From positions 1-10,131 of the forward strand of contig JASHQT010000456.1 in NCBI GenBank assembly GCA_030039005.1: DNA of 10,131 nt, in the 5' to 3' direction. This document shows positions 1-8,952 of the stretch, piece after piece. A model generated the notes under the pieces. It was not told the DNA's origin. It ran no database searches and was given only the letters and a program-made list of their open reading frames with translations. Source of the stretch: Bryobacteraceae bacterium. GTDB lineage: Bacteria > Acidobacteriota > Terriglobia > Bryobacterales > Bryobacteraceae. Position 1 is the stretch's first letter; every line of letters begins with the position of its first letter. Position numbers and translations under genes: made by a program.

Positions 1-41
1 CCCACAGAATCGCCGTTGAAGATGGGAAAAGGGCCGCGCGG

Positions 42-1343
42 TTAGCCCGTGTATCCGGGGAAGCCCGTCAGCATGCCGCTGTTGATCATCGCCAGAAAGA
101 CCGTCGGTTCGTCATCGGGCGACGAGGAGCTGCCGCTCGGATCGGTGCTGCTTTCGCACAAACTCGAAGGCACTACATAACCGGGATTGGGCAGCGATGG
201 GACCGCGGTCTGCTGCTCGGAGCCCAGCACGGTGAGCAGATTGCCCACGTCGCTCGATGTCTCGCGCGCCGCCACCGGAGGCACGTTCCAGATGGACTCA
301 ATCATTTTCAAGACGGACGTGTGATCGAAGACCGAATGATTCACGCGCGGCTGCTCGGGATTTCCCAGCGTCCAAGGCGAAGCGACGATGCAGGGCACAC
401 GGCAGCCGAGCAGGGCCTTGCCGTCCACCAGGTCAGTATCGACGTCGTTGGGCGCCAGGGCGCGCGGCGGGGGCACGTGATCATAGAAGCCGCCCCATTC
501 GTCGTAATTGATGACCAGCACCGTGTTGGGCCAGTTGGGGCTGCTCGCGACTGCGTTGAAAGTCTTGGCGAGGAACGCGTCGCCGTTGCGCACGTCGGAA
601 AAAGGATGATCGTCTTCATCGAGGTTGTCCAGCGTGGTGAAAGTGGGATCGACGAAGCTGACTGCGGGCAGCGTTCCGGCCGCGCAGTCGGCCAGGAATT
701 CAGCGTAGAGAGCGCAGATATCGATATATTTCGTTCCCCACAGCGCGAGAAACGGAATGTTGCTGAAGTAATAGCGATGGCTGACGCCTTTGGCGGCCAG
801 GTTGTCCCAGATGGTGGGTAGCGTGCAAATAGAGAAGTCGTCATCCAGACGGTCGGTTGCGCCCGCGTGCTGGAAGATGCGGTTCGGGAACGTCGGGCCG
901 AGGATGGACGGGAAATAGGAATCGCAGGTGGTGTAATTGCGCGCGAGCGCCGCGCGAAACGGCAAATCCTGCTCGCGATAATAGCCGATGGCGTTGAGGC
1001 CGTTCGATTCGGGCATCAGGAAACCGTTCATCTTTCCGCCGTTCACTTCCACGCGCCCGCCCGAGTAACTGTGATCGGGATCGGGGTAGGCACAGCCGGT
1101 GAAGTCGGGCGCCAGCTCCCAGGTTGCATTGGTCCCACCGGTCTTGTTGGGAAATTCGAGGCCGGCCTGGTGGCCGTTCGAGTTGGGAAGCCATCCGAAG
1201 AGGTGATCGAAGCTGCGGTTTTCCATCATGACTACAATGACGTGCTCGATCTGAGGCGCGCCACTGGCCGCCGAAACCAGTTCGCCCAACAAAGGGGTGG
1301 TGGCCGCCGCACCCGTGGTCTTGAGAAAGGTTCTGCGATTCAT
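42..1343 (-). CDS. Tat-exported phosphoesterase, phospholipase C / acid phosphatase family
   Basis: Predicted exported enzyme of 433 residues that hydrolyses phosphate esters, possibly phospholipid head groups. What is seen: an N-terminal twin-arginine motif NRRTFLK (residues 2-8), then a short hydrophobic stretch and a plausible cleavage zone near SAASGA (24-29). The family signature ENRSFDH (41-47) follows, then DPDHSY (88-93), TFPNR (151-155), DDHPFSD (244-250), NYDEWGGFYDHVPPP (279-293; D281 and E282 are likely metal ligands), RVPCIVASPW (315-324) and DHTS (340-343). This motif order is that of the phosphoesterase family (PF04185), which includes non-haemolytic phospholipase C and AcpA-type acid phosphatases. 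A Ser/Asp/Pro-rich tail (about 397-413) leads to a short hydrophobic end. The ATG start is chosen because it places the Tat motif at the very N-terminus; no good Shine-Dalgarno sequence precedes it. Substrate cannot be decided from sequence. The gene is transcribed alone, divergent from the small lipoprotein gene. Confidence 0.9.
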   Translation of the reverse strand: MNRRTFLKTTGAAATTPLLGELVSAASGAPQIEHVIVVMMENRSFDHLFGWLPNSNGHQAGLEFPNKTGGTNATWELAPDFTGCAYPDPDHSYSGGRVEVNGGKMNGFLMPESNGLNAIGYYREQDLPFRAALARNYTTCDSYFPSILGPTFPNRIFQHAGATDRLDDDFSICTLPTIWDNLAAKGVSHRYYFSNIPFLALWGTKYIDICALYAEFLADCAAGTLPAVSFVDPTFTTLDNLDEDDHPFSDVRNGDAFLAKTFNAVASSPNWPNTVLVINYDEWGGFYDHVPPPRALAPNDVDTDLVDGKALLGCRVPCIVASPWTLGNPEQPRVNHSVFDHTSVLKMIESIWNVPPVAARETSSDVGNLLTVLGSEQQTAVPSLPNPGYVVPSSLCESSTDPSGSSSSPDDEPTVFLAMINSGMLTGFPGYTG

Positions 1344-1467
1344 CGAAGGGTGGACGCTTTCCGTCTCTCCGATTTAATGAATCTTTGGTTGCAAATCGTT
1401 GAATTCGAGGCGAGCGAAGGGAAGCAACCGAATGCACGCGGAGGCGTCTCACGGTTAGGAGAAAGGC
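1344..1467. promoter_or_regulatory. Divergent intergenic region, phosphoesterase / small lipoprotein
   Basis: This 124-bp gap must hold the promoters for both divergent genes. I could not place convincing -35/-10 pairs on either strand. A loose inverted pair is visible: GGTTGC (1387-1392) and GCAACC (1424-1429). A second pair is CGATTT (1370-1375) and AAATCG (1393-1398). A good Shine-Dalgarno AGGAGA (1457-1462) sits 5 bases before the lipoprotein ATG. The phosphoesterase side has none. Confidence 0.4.
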
Positions 1468-1770
1468 ATGAACAGGGTGATAGGAGTCGGCGCCTTGGCG
1501 CTGGGGCTGGCGGCAGCGGGGTGCACCGCGAGGGATCAGGATCGCGCTCGCCAGGAACAGGATAAGGCGCGGAACCAGTTAAACCAGGCACGGGACAAGC
1601 TGCGCCAGGATCTGAAGCAGGCTAATGCACAAACAAGCGAGGATCTCGAAAAGGCGCGAGAACAACTGAAGCACGCGCTAAGTCAGTCCGAGCGCGATGC
1701 CGACAAGGCGCGGGAGAAGCTCCGCAAAGAACGCGAAGAGCATCAGGACCAGAACGACGATAATCGCTAA
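1468..1770 (+). CDS. Small coiled-coil lipoprotein, function unknown
   Basis: A 100-residue protein with a lipoprotein-type signal: MNR, a hydrophobic core (residues 4-17), then AAGC with the lipidated cysteine at C19. The -3 position is Ala rather than the usual Leu, so the lipobox is slightly atypical. Residue +2 is Thr, not Asp, which by the E. coli rule would favour the outer membrane. The mature part (20-100) is almost wholly charged, rich in Asp, Glu, Lys, Arg and Gln, with recurring KAR-x-x-L-like units: DKARNQL, QARDKL, EKAREQL, DKAREKL. This predicts one long helix or coiled coil, and there is no proline after the signal. The architecture recalls murein lipoprotein Lpp, but I see no sequence homology to it and the C-terminus is Arg rather than Lys. 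The start is supported by AGGAGA 5 bases upstream. It converges on the kinase gene. The exact role is unknown. Confidence 0.75.
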   Translation: MNRVIGVGALALGLAAAGCTARDQDRARQEQDKARNQLNQARDKLRQDLKQANAQTSEDLEKAREQLKHALSQSERDADKAREKLRKEREEHQDQNDDNR

Positions 1771-1780
1771 GCCCGATTAT
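1760..1780. terminator. Inverted repeat spanning two convergent stop codons
   Basis: ATAATCG (1760-1766) and CGATTAT (1774-1780) are perfect 7-bp complements around a 7-base loop. They include the TAA of the lipoprotein gene (1768-1770, in the loop) and the TAA of the kinase gene (1777-1779, minus strand). A hairpin forms in either transcript, so a shared bidirectional terminator is possible. The stem is AT-rich and lacks a clear U-tract, so an intrinsic terminator is only a weak inference. Confidence 0.35.
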
Positions 1781-4251
1781 TTCAGCGCGGCGTATTCTTT
1801 GCGGGCTTGGACCAGCAGCGGGATGTCCGGGTCGGCGTCCTTCCAGAACACGAAGAATTCTTCGTAGGTTTTCTTAGCGCGGGCGGTGTCGCGCATGGCT
1901 TTGGAGGCACGCGCCAGGCCGACCTGAGCGGCGGGATACTCGGGTCCCCAATTCACGAACTCTTGATCGACCATTTTCGAGAACAAGGCTGCCGCTTCGG
2001 CCGCTTGCCCCGCCGCCAGCAGCGCCGCCCCGCGAGCGTAACCCTCCGGTCCGGTTCGCGGCGAACTTCGTGCCGGCTCCGCCGCAAGCTTTTTCGCGGC
2101 CGCCGGATCGCATAGCGCCGATCCGCGAGGAGATCCCAGCGCGCCTCGGCTCGCGCACTTGCCGAGCAGCGCGTCGGCGGTCCGGGCTTCGCCGAGAAGA
2201 TACTGGCTGGTCAAGTCAGACGGGTGATCGCGCGCATAGTCCGCGCCTTCGCGGTACAGTCTCTGCGCTTCGGCCAGGTGCCCACGCGCGGCGGCGCCGT
2301 TGGCTTGTTCCCGAAGGACGCTAGCCTGTTCCTGGTGCGCGGTCAGCCATTGCGCCTCGCGGGTTTGAGCCTGTGCGTCCCCTTCGGCGGACGCGAGATA
2401 CAGGAGCGTGTGGTGAGACTCCGGCGTGTCGAGGCCATTCTTGGCGGCTTCGCGCAACACGGCCTCGGCCTCGGCGGCACGATTCAGAGCGATGAGGACA
2501 CGCTCAGTTTGAAAGTAGCCTTGTACAATGCGGGGGTTGTTCTTGAGAGCGGCTTGCGCCTCCGGGAGTGCTTTCTCCGTCTCGCCGGCCCGCATATACT
2601 CATTCGCAAGATTGCTGTGAAACACGGCGTCGCGCGGATAGCGCCGCGAGAGCAACTCGCCGACTTCTAAAGTTTCTTTATTGTCACCGCGCACATAGTG
2701 GTACGCATATTCGATAAACAAGCGCTCCCGGTCGGTGACACGATCCTTTAACAAGAAGGCTTTCTCGGAGGTTTTTTTCGCCGCTTCGAAGTCCTGCACG
2801 TTGTGCTGCATGACTGCCAATACCGCACCGGCGAATGCGAAATTGGGGTCAAGCTCGACGGCGTGACGGTAAAAGGGGATCACTGTCCGGGAACTTCCAC
2901 CTTTCAAATACCCCTCATCGCCCATGTAGAAAGACTGCAAAGCATCGAGTGAACTGGTAGTGACGGCGTTTTGATAAGCGCGGTTTTCGCCCTGAATCGT
3001 GCTCAGCGATTCTCCGAGTTTGCCGCGCATCGAGTTTGTGGCCTTCGCGAGTGCATCCACGACGTGCTCCTTGCCAGATGCCTCGGTCTGGTCGCGTGCG
3101 AACGTTTCGCCGGTTTGGCAGTTCACCGCCTGCAGTGCGATCAGGTAACGCGTGCCAAGCTGCGCGATGGAGCCTTCCAGTGTGGCTTTCTGGGCTTCGC
3201 GAAGACAGATGTCGCGCGCGATTTCGCCCGTGACTCGCGCGTCCGGCGACCGCCCAGAGCGCTTCAGCGTGTCCCGGACCTCTTCCTCATCCATCGCCTT
3301 GAGAAAGGGCGACTGCTGGAGATCGAAGGCCAACGCCTGCTTGAGTGCGGTGTCGAAAACGGGATCGCCGGTCTTATTGTCGAAGTCCGCCACTACCAAC
3401 ACATCCTGATCCGTGAGTTTCGGCTTGGCCTGCACGCGCTGCTGCCAGAAAAACAGGCCGCCGATCGCGAGCCCGGCCAGGACCAGAGCGGCGACGGCAT
3501 ATTTGATCCAGCCGACGCTCGAAACTCCCTGCAGCGCGGCACTCAACTCGCTGGCCGATTGAAAGCGCTTGGCTGGATCTTCGGCCAGGCACCGGCGCAC
3601 GATCGCCTCGAGCGCGGGCTGCTTTAACGGCTTTCGTTCGCGGCCCGGCCGCGATCCGGCCACAAGTTCGTACAGTACGCAGCCAAACGCGTAAATGTCG
3701 GATCGGGCATCGGCCGGTTTGCCTTGCCACTGCTCGGGCGCCATATAGGCCGGCGTGCCCAGGATGCCGCCGGCGCGTGTCAGCTCCAGCGTCTGGGTGT
3801 CGTCCCCGGATTGCCCCTCGTGGCTTTGTTTCGCCAATCCGAAATCGAGGACCTTGACGCCGCGCGCCGTCACCAGAATATTGCCGGGCTTCAGATCGCG
3901 GTGAATTATCCCGTGTTTGTGCGCTTCTTCCAGCGCCTCGGCAATCTGCATCGCAATCGGCAGCGCGTCCTTGACCGCCAGGGGACCCTTCGGCGAGGTC
4001 CCCTCGATAAACTCGAAGACTAAGTAGTTCGGCCCGACGTCGTAAAGCTGGCAGATGTGCGGATGGTTGAGCGACGCCACCACCAGCGCCTCGCGCTCGA
4101 AGCGGTCGGTGAACTGGTCCTTGGAGGTCTTGATCGCGACGGTGCGGTTCAGGCGCGTATCGCGCGCCCGATAAACCTCACCCATGCCGCCCGCCCCGAT
4201 GGGTGCAAGAATCTCATACGGCCCTAGCTGGTCGCCGGCGGAAAGCGGCAT
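1777..4251 (-). CDS. Transmembrane Ser/Thr protein kinase with TolB-like and TPR domains
   Basis: An 824-residue receptor-like kinase that phosphorylates Ser/Thr on unknown partners. The cytoplasmic kinase domain (about 10-240) has the glycine loop GAGGMGEVY (19-27), K41 in VAIK, catalytic HRDLKPGN (117-124), DFG (137-139) and GTPAYMAPE (165-173), so it should be active. The part after the F helix is short: only about 16 residues link AGSR to IVRRCL, so the G-helix region looks absent. One membrane helix (about 250-269) follows. Beyond it is a TolB-like module (about 284-415, starting VLVVADFDNKTGD) and TPR-type helical repeats (about 437-824), expected outside the membrane. Residues 697-735 are Gly/Ser/Pro-rich and break the repeat pattern. 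This kinase-TM-TolB-TPR layout is common in Acidobacteriota. No Shine-Dalgarno precedes the ATG. The aldolase gene lies upstream on the same strand with a 57-bp gap holding a hairpin. Confidence 0.92.
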   Translation of the reverse strand: MPLSAGDQLGPYEILAPIGAGGMGEVYRARDTRLNRTVAIKTSKDQFTDRFEREALVVASLNHPHICQLYDVGPNYLVFEFIEGTSPKGPLAVKDALPIAMQIAEALEEAHKHGIIHRDLKPGNILVTARGVKVLDFGLAKQSHEGQSGDDTQTLELTRAGGILGTPAYMAPEQWQGKPADARSDIYAFGCVLYELVAGSRPGRERKPLKQPALEAIVRRCLAEDPAKRFQSASELSAALQGVSSVGWIKYAVAALVLAGLAIGGLFFWQQRVQAKPKLTDQDVLVVADFDNKTGDPVFDTALKQALAFDLQQSPFLKAMDEEEVRDTLKRSGRSPDARVTGEIARDICLREAQKATLEGSIAQLGTRYLIALQAVNCQTGETFARDQTEASGKEHVVDALAKATNSMRGKLGESLSTIQGENRAYQNAVTTSSLDALQSFYMGDEGYLKGGSSRTVIPFYRHAVELDPNFAFAGAVLAVMQHNVQDFEAAKKTSEKAFLLKDRVTDRERLFIEYAYHYVRGDNKETLEVGELLSRRYPRDAVFHSNLANEYMRAGETEKALPEAQAALKNNPRIVQGYFQTERVLIALNRAAEAEAVLREAAKNGLDTPESHHTLLYLASAEGDAQAQTREAQWLTAHQEQASVLREQANGAAARGHLAEAQRLYREGADYARDHPSDLTSQYLLGEARTADALLGKCASRGALGSPRGSALCDPAAAKKLAAEPARSSPRTGPEGYARGAALLAAGQAAEAAALFSKMVDQEFVNWGPEYPAAQVGLARASKAMRDTARAKKTYEEFFVFWKDADPDIPLLVQARKEYAALK

Positions 4252-4255
4252 TTAG

Positions 4256-4268
4256 GCGATTTTATCGC
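4256..4268 (-). promoter_or_regulatory. Candidate -10 element inside a short dyad before the kinase start
   Basis: GCGAT-TTT-ATCGC is a 5-bp-arm inverted repeat. On the minus strand it contains TAAAAT (4264 down to 4259), one base off the TATAAT consensus, seven bases before the kinase ATG. If used, transcription would begin at or next to the start codon, giving a leaderless message. This fits the missing Shine-Dalgarno. No good -35 is seen at the right distance, so confidence is low. Confidence 0.3.
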
Positions 4269-4270
4269 AG

Positions 4271-4296
4271 CGCGGCTGCAATTACTTGCAGCAGCG
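4271..4296 (-). other. Strong hairpin with GUAA loop between aldolase and kinase genes
   Basis: On the minus strand the stem reads CGC-T-GCTGCAA, loop GTAA, TTGCAGC-C-GCG: ten paired bases and one internal mismatch. In RNA from the aldolase gene the loop is GUAA, a GNRA-type tetraloop. It lies 13 bases after the aldolase stop and 19 bases before the kinase ATG. No U-tract follows, so it is a poor intrinsic terminator. It could be a 3'-end stabiliser, a processing site, or in DNA form an operator overlapping the -35 region of the kinase promoter. Confidence 0.5.
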
Positions 4297-4309
4297 GCGG
4301 GGGATGCGG

Positions 4310-5152
4310 TCAAAACAAAGCGGTCGGGCGGCGGTTCCAGGCCTTGCCCTTTTCCTTGGAGACCGCTTCCACGTCCTTAACGTAGGCGCCGGCCTGCGTG
4401 AGGATGTGGTGCAAATCGTTTCCGACGCTGATGAAGGGGAAACCCTTTTCGAGAAATTCGCCGACGCGCGCGGTTCCGAACAGGAACAGGCCCAGGATCA
4501 CGTTGTTTTTCTTGGCGGCGGTGCGGAGCTTATCGGTGGCGGCGCCCAGTTCAGGCGAGGTGTACATGTCGGGGAACTTGTATTTTTCGTACAGGCCCAT
4601 GGACATGCATAGGTCGTTCTGGCCGAGGAACAGCAGATCGACGCCCTTCACGGCGGCGATTTCGTCGATGTTCTTGATGCAATCGGCGGTTTCGACCTGG
4701 AGCGCGACAATGATGTTCTCGTTGGCGGCGCCGGCATAACCCAGGAGTCCAGCCTTGTCCATGCTGCGCTGAGGGAAGTAAACCGAACGAGTTCCAGCGG
4801 TGGGATAGCGGGCGCAGCTCACGGCCTGGCGCGCTTCTTCGGCGGTGTTGATGTAGGGGACGAGCACGCCATTGGCGCCCATATCGAGCGACTGTTGGAT
4901 GCCGCCGCGGTCGTGGTATCCGGCGACACGCACCATCGAAATCGCGCCGCCGTTGGAGATTCCAGCCAACATTCCCGATAATTCGAGATTGCCCATGGGC
5001 CCGTGCTGGGTGTCCACCAGCAACCAGTCATAGCCGGAATGGGCCAACTGCTCGGCGACCGTCGGACTGTGGGAATTGAGGAACAGGCCGAGCTTGGGCT
5101 GTCCTTCACGCAGTTGTTTCTTGAACTCAGCTCCACTGAGCACTTCACTCAT
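4310..5152 (-). CDS. HpcH/HpaI family aldolase
   Basis: A 280-residue class II (metal-dependent) aldolase-like protein of the HpcH/HpaI family, whose members cleave or form 2-keto-3-hydroxy acids, releasing pyruvate. Visible family features: LGLFLNSHSP near the N-terminus (21-30); DTQHG (47-51) with H50 as the likely catalytic base; R75 in VRVAG, matching the substrate-binding arginine; GANGVLVPYINTAEEA (92-107); QVETADCIKNIDEI (152-165) with E154 as the first metal ligand; and GQNDL (177-181) with D180 as the second. The usual motif in the last block is GPADL, so GQNDL is a variant. The length is normal. The frame stays open 58 codons further upstream, but the start is set at M(SEVLSG) because AGGAGA lies nine bases before it and homology begins there. 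The substrate is unknown; neighbours give no pathway. It may be cotranscribed with the kinase. Confidence 0.87.
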   Translation of the reverse strand: MSEVLSGAEFKKQLREGQPKLGLFLNSHSPTVAEQLAHSGYDWLLVDTQHGPMGNLELSGMLAGISNGGAISMVRVAGYHDRGGIQQSLDMGANGVLVPYINTAEEARQAVSCARYPTAGTRSVYFPQRSMDKAGLLGYAGAANENIIVALQVETADCIKNIDEIAAVKGVDLLFLGQNDLCMSMGLYEKYKFPDMYTSPELGAATDKLRTAAKKNNVILGLFLFGTARVGEFLEKGFPFISVGNDLHHILTQAGAYVKDVEAVSKEKGKAWNRRPTALF

Positions 5153-5161
5153 TCGTTTTTG

Positions 5162-5167
5162 TCTCCT
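5162..5167 (-). promoter_or_regulatory. Shine-Dalgarno site that sets the aldolase start
   Basis: AGGAGA on the minus strand, nine bases before the ATG at 5152. It supports this start over the longer open frame that begins at 5326. Confidence 0.65.
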
Positions 5168-5367
5168 GGATTCGCGGCGGCCTTGCGGCGGACCGGCAGT
5201 ATCTATCTCTCCGGTGCGCCCGGTTTCTGGATTGCCGTCCGAACGCCCAGTCTTGCAGTATACAACGGCGGGGAGGAGCCTTAGGCAGCGGGCGGCCCGG
5301 CCCGGGCCTCCGCCACGCGCAGGCAAGCATAGAAAAACAGGCCGGTTAGATGGCGAAGTCCGCGACT

Positions 5368-5407
5368 ATTTCTTACCCTAACCCTAAGAAATTTGAGGGT
5401 TCTTACC
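5368..5407 (+). promoter_or_regulatory. Candidate operator upstream of the hybrid histidine kinase
   Basis: ATTTCTTA (5368-5375) and TAAGAAAT (5385-5392) are perfect 8-bp inverted arms around the nine-base spacer CCCTAACCC. The half-site TTCTTACC (5370-5377) recurs in direct orientation at 5400-5407, 30 bp on, about three helical turns. A tandem ACCCTA pair lies at 5375-5386, and ACCCT (5381-5385) mirrors AGGGT (5396-5400). The arrangement suits a dimeric regulator plus an extra half-site. It ends 20 bases before the start codon, so it could block a promoter or lie in the leader. The regulator is unknown. Confidence 0.45.
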
Positions 5408-5427
5408 GATAGAAAAAATAGGGACCA

Positions 5428-8052
<2,625 letters not shown>

Positions 8053-8094
8053 ATCGGCCGGGCAGTTAGGGGCAGCCGCTAGACTGAAATTGGC

Positions 8095-8952
8095 ATGCTG
8101 CGCGCACCCCTGGAGTCTAAAGTGTTTGCCAACGGCGTAGAGTTGGCTGTGTACGAGTGGCCGGGCGCCGGCCGGCCGGTGTTGTTCAGCCACGCTACCG
8201 GATTTCACGGACGCATCTGGAACCAGGTGATCGCGCATTTCCGCGAGTTGGGCTGCGAAAACCGCTGCGTCGCCTTCGACGTGCGCGGCCATGGGCGCAG
8301 CAGCAAACCTGCGCCGCCGTACCATTGGCGGGCATTGGGCGCGGACATCGCGGCGCTCGCCGAAGCGCTCGGAATCGAGGGCGCGGTTGGCGTGGGGCAT
8401 TCCTTGGGCGGACATTCGGTGACGCTGGCGGCGGCGCTGCGGCCGGAGGCGTTCTCGGCGCTGGTGTTGCTCGATCCCGTTATCCGGCCGGCTTCCGACT
8501 ATGTTGGAAGCTCGGATCAAGCCCACATCGTTCGAAAACGGCACAACCAATGGACCTCGCCCGAGGAAATGTTCCAGCGATTCGAAAATCGTGCGCCATT
8601 CGCGTCCTGGGAACGCGAGGTCCTGCACGATTACTGCGACCACGCGCTCGAGCGAAACGGCGAGGGCTTTGTTCTCGCGTGCCCGCCGGAGATCGAAGCG
8701 TCCATTTATGAGAACAGCCGCGTTTGCGAATCGAATATCTACACCGAAATCGCCACGTTGCAAATTCCAGTGCACGTAGTCCGGGGCGGGTTTCAAGACG
8801 AGCATTTCATGGCGAAATCGCTGACCGCGGGCGACCTGGCGGCGCACTTTGCGCAGGGACGCGATACGCTGCTCACGGAGCAATCGCATTTCATTCCCAT
8901 GGAAGCACCGGCGCTCACGGCGAGATTGATCGCGGATGGGCTTCGTCTGTGA
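8095..8952 (+). CDS. Alpha/beta hydrolase
   Basis: A 285-residue cytoplasmic alpha/beta-fold hydrolase with no signal peptide. The fold order is clear: oxyanion-hole region HATGFHG (33-39), FDVRGHGRS (61-69), nucleophile elbow GHSLGGH with S103 (101-107), LLDPV (125-129), a cap region (about 130-215), and a late strand IPVHVVRGG (224-232) followed by D235. SHFIPME (264-270) provides H265. The triad is therefore S103, D235 (or D127) and H265. A serine nucleophile points to an esterase, lipase or C-C hydrolase rather than a haloalkane dehalogenase or epoxide hydrolase; the substrate cannot be named. An in-frame TAG at 8080-8082 limits the start to this ATG, which has no good ribosome site, or the GTG at 8122. 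The gene begins 42 bases after the histidine kinase and ends 25 bases before tyrS, so cotranscription is likely. Confidence 0.9.
   Translation: MLRAPLESKVFANGVELAVYEWPGAGRPVLFSHATGFHGRIWNQVIAHFRELGCENRCVAFDVRGHGRSSKPAPPYHWRALGADIAALAEALGIEGAVGVGHSLGGHSVTLAAALRPEAFSALVLLDPVIRPASDYVGSSDQAHIVRKRHNQWTSPEEMFQRFENRAPFASWEREVLHDYCDHALERNGEGFVLACPPEIEASIYENSRVCESNIYTEIATLQIPVHVVRGGFQDEHFMAKSLTAGDLAAHFAQGRDTLLTEQSHFIPMEAPALTARLIADGLRL
8112..8115 (+). promoter_or_regulatory. Shine-Dalgarno for an alternative GTG start of the hydrolase
   Basis: GGAG lies six bases before the in-frame GTG at 8122. That start gives a 276-residue protein beginning [13 protein letters not shown] (with Met initiating), exactly at the first conserved strand. 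The ATG at 8095 lacks a comparable site, so the shorter form may be the real one. Confidence 0.4.

Larger units (their letters stand above)
5153..5427. promoter_or_regulatory. Divergent intergenic region, aldolase / hybrid histidine kinase
   Basis: This 275-bp non-coding region separates two divergent genes. On the minus strand TATACT (5262 down to 5257) is a possible -10 for the aldolase, giving a leader of about 100 bases, but the -35 match is poor. A GC-rich dyad occurs at 5294-5308 (GGCCCGG-C-CCGGGCC). The stretch 5368-5407 carries the repeats described separately. No clear sigma-70 pair was found for the histidine kinase. I see no small gene here. Confidence 0.4.

Noticed and set aside
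1..41. Terminator for the phosphoesterase: CCGCGCGG palindrome followed by CCCTTTT on the minus strand
   Set aside because: The palindrome cannot form a useful stem with a loop, and the T-run is only four bases. I see nothing else that can be supported in these 41 bases.
867..1565. 232-codon plus-strand open frame
   Set aside because: It is antisense to the phosphoesterase and then overlaps the lipoprotein start in another frame; no family features.
2971..3627. 218-codon plus-strand open frame
   Set aside because: It is antisense to the kinase gene, which has intact catalytic motifs; no independent support.
5291..5314. GC-rich palindrome GGCCCGG-C-CCGGGCC as a terminator or regulator
   Set aside because: No U-tract on either side and no gene ends here; such dyads are frequent in GC-rich DNA. 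Noted only in the intergenic entry.
5153..5326. 58-residue N-terminal extension of the aldolase
   Set aside because: Gly/Arg/Pro-rich with no family similarity; the good Shine-Dalgarno at 5162-5167 supports the shorter start.
5375..5387. Telomere-like ACCCTAACCCTA
   Set aside because: Only two units are present; it is better explained as the spacer of the dyad upstream of the histidine kinase.
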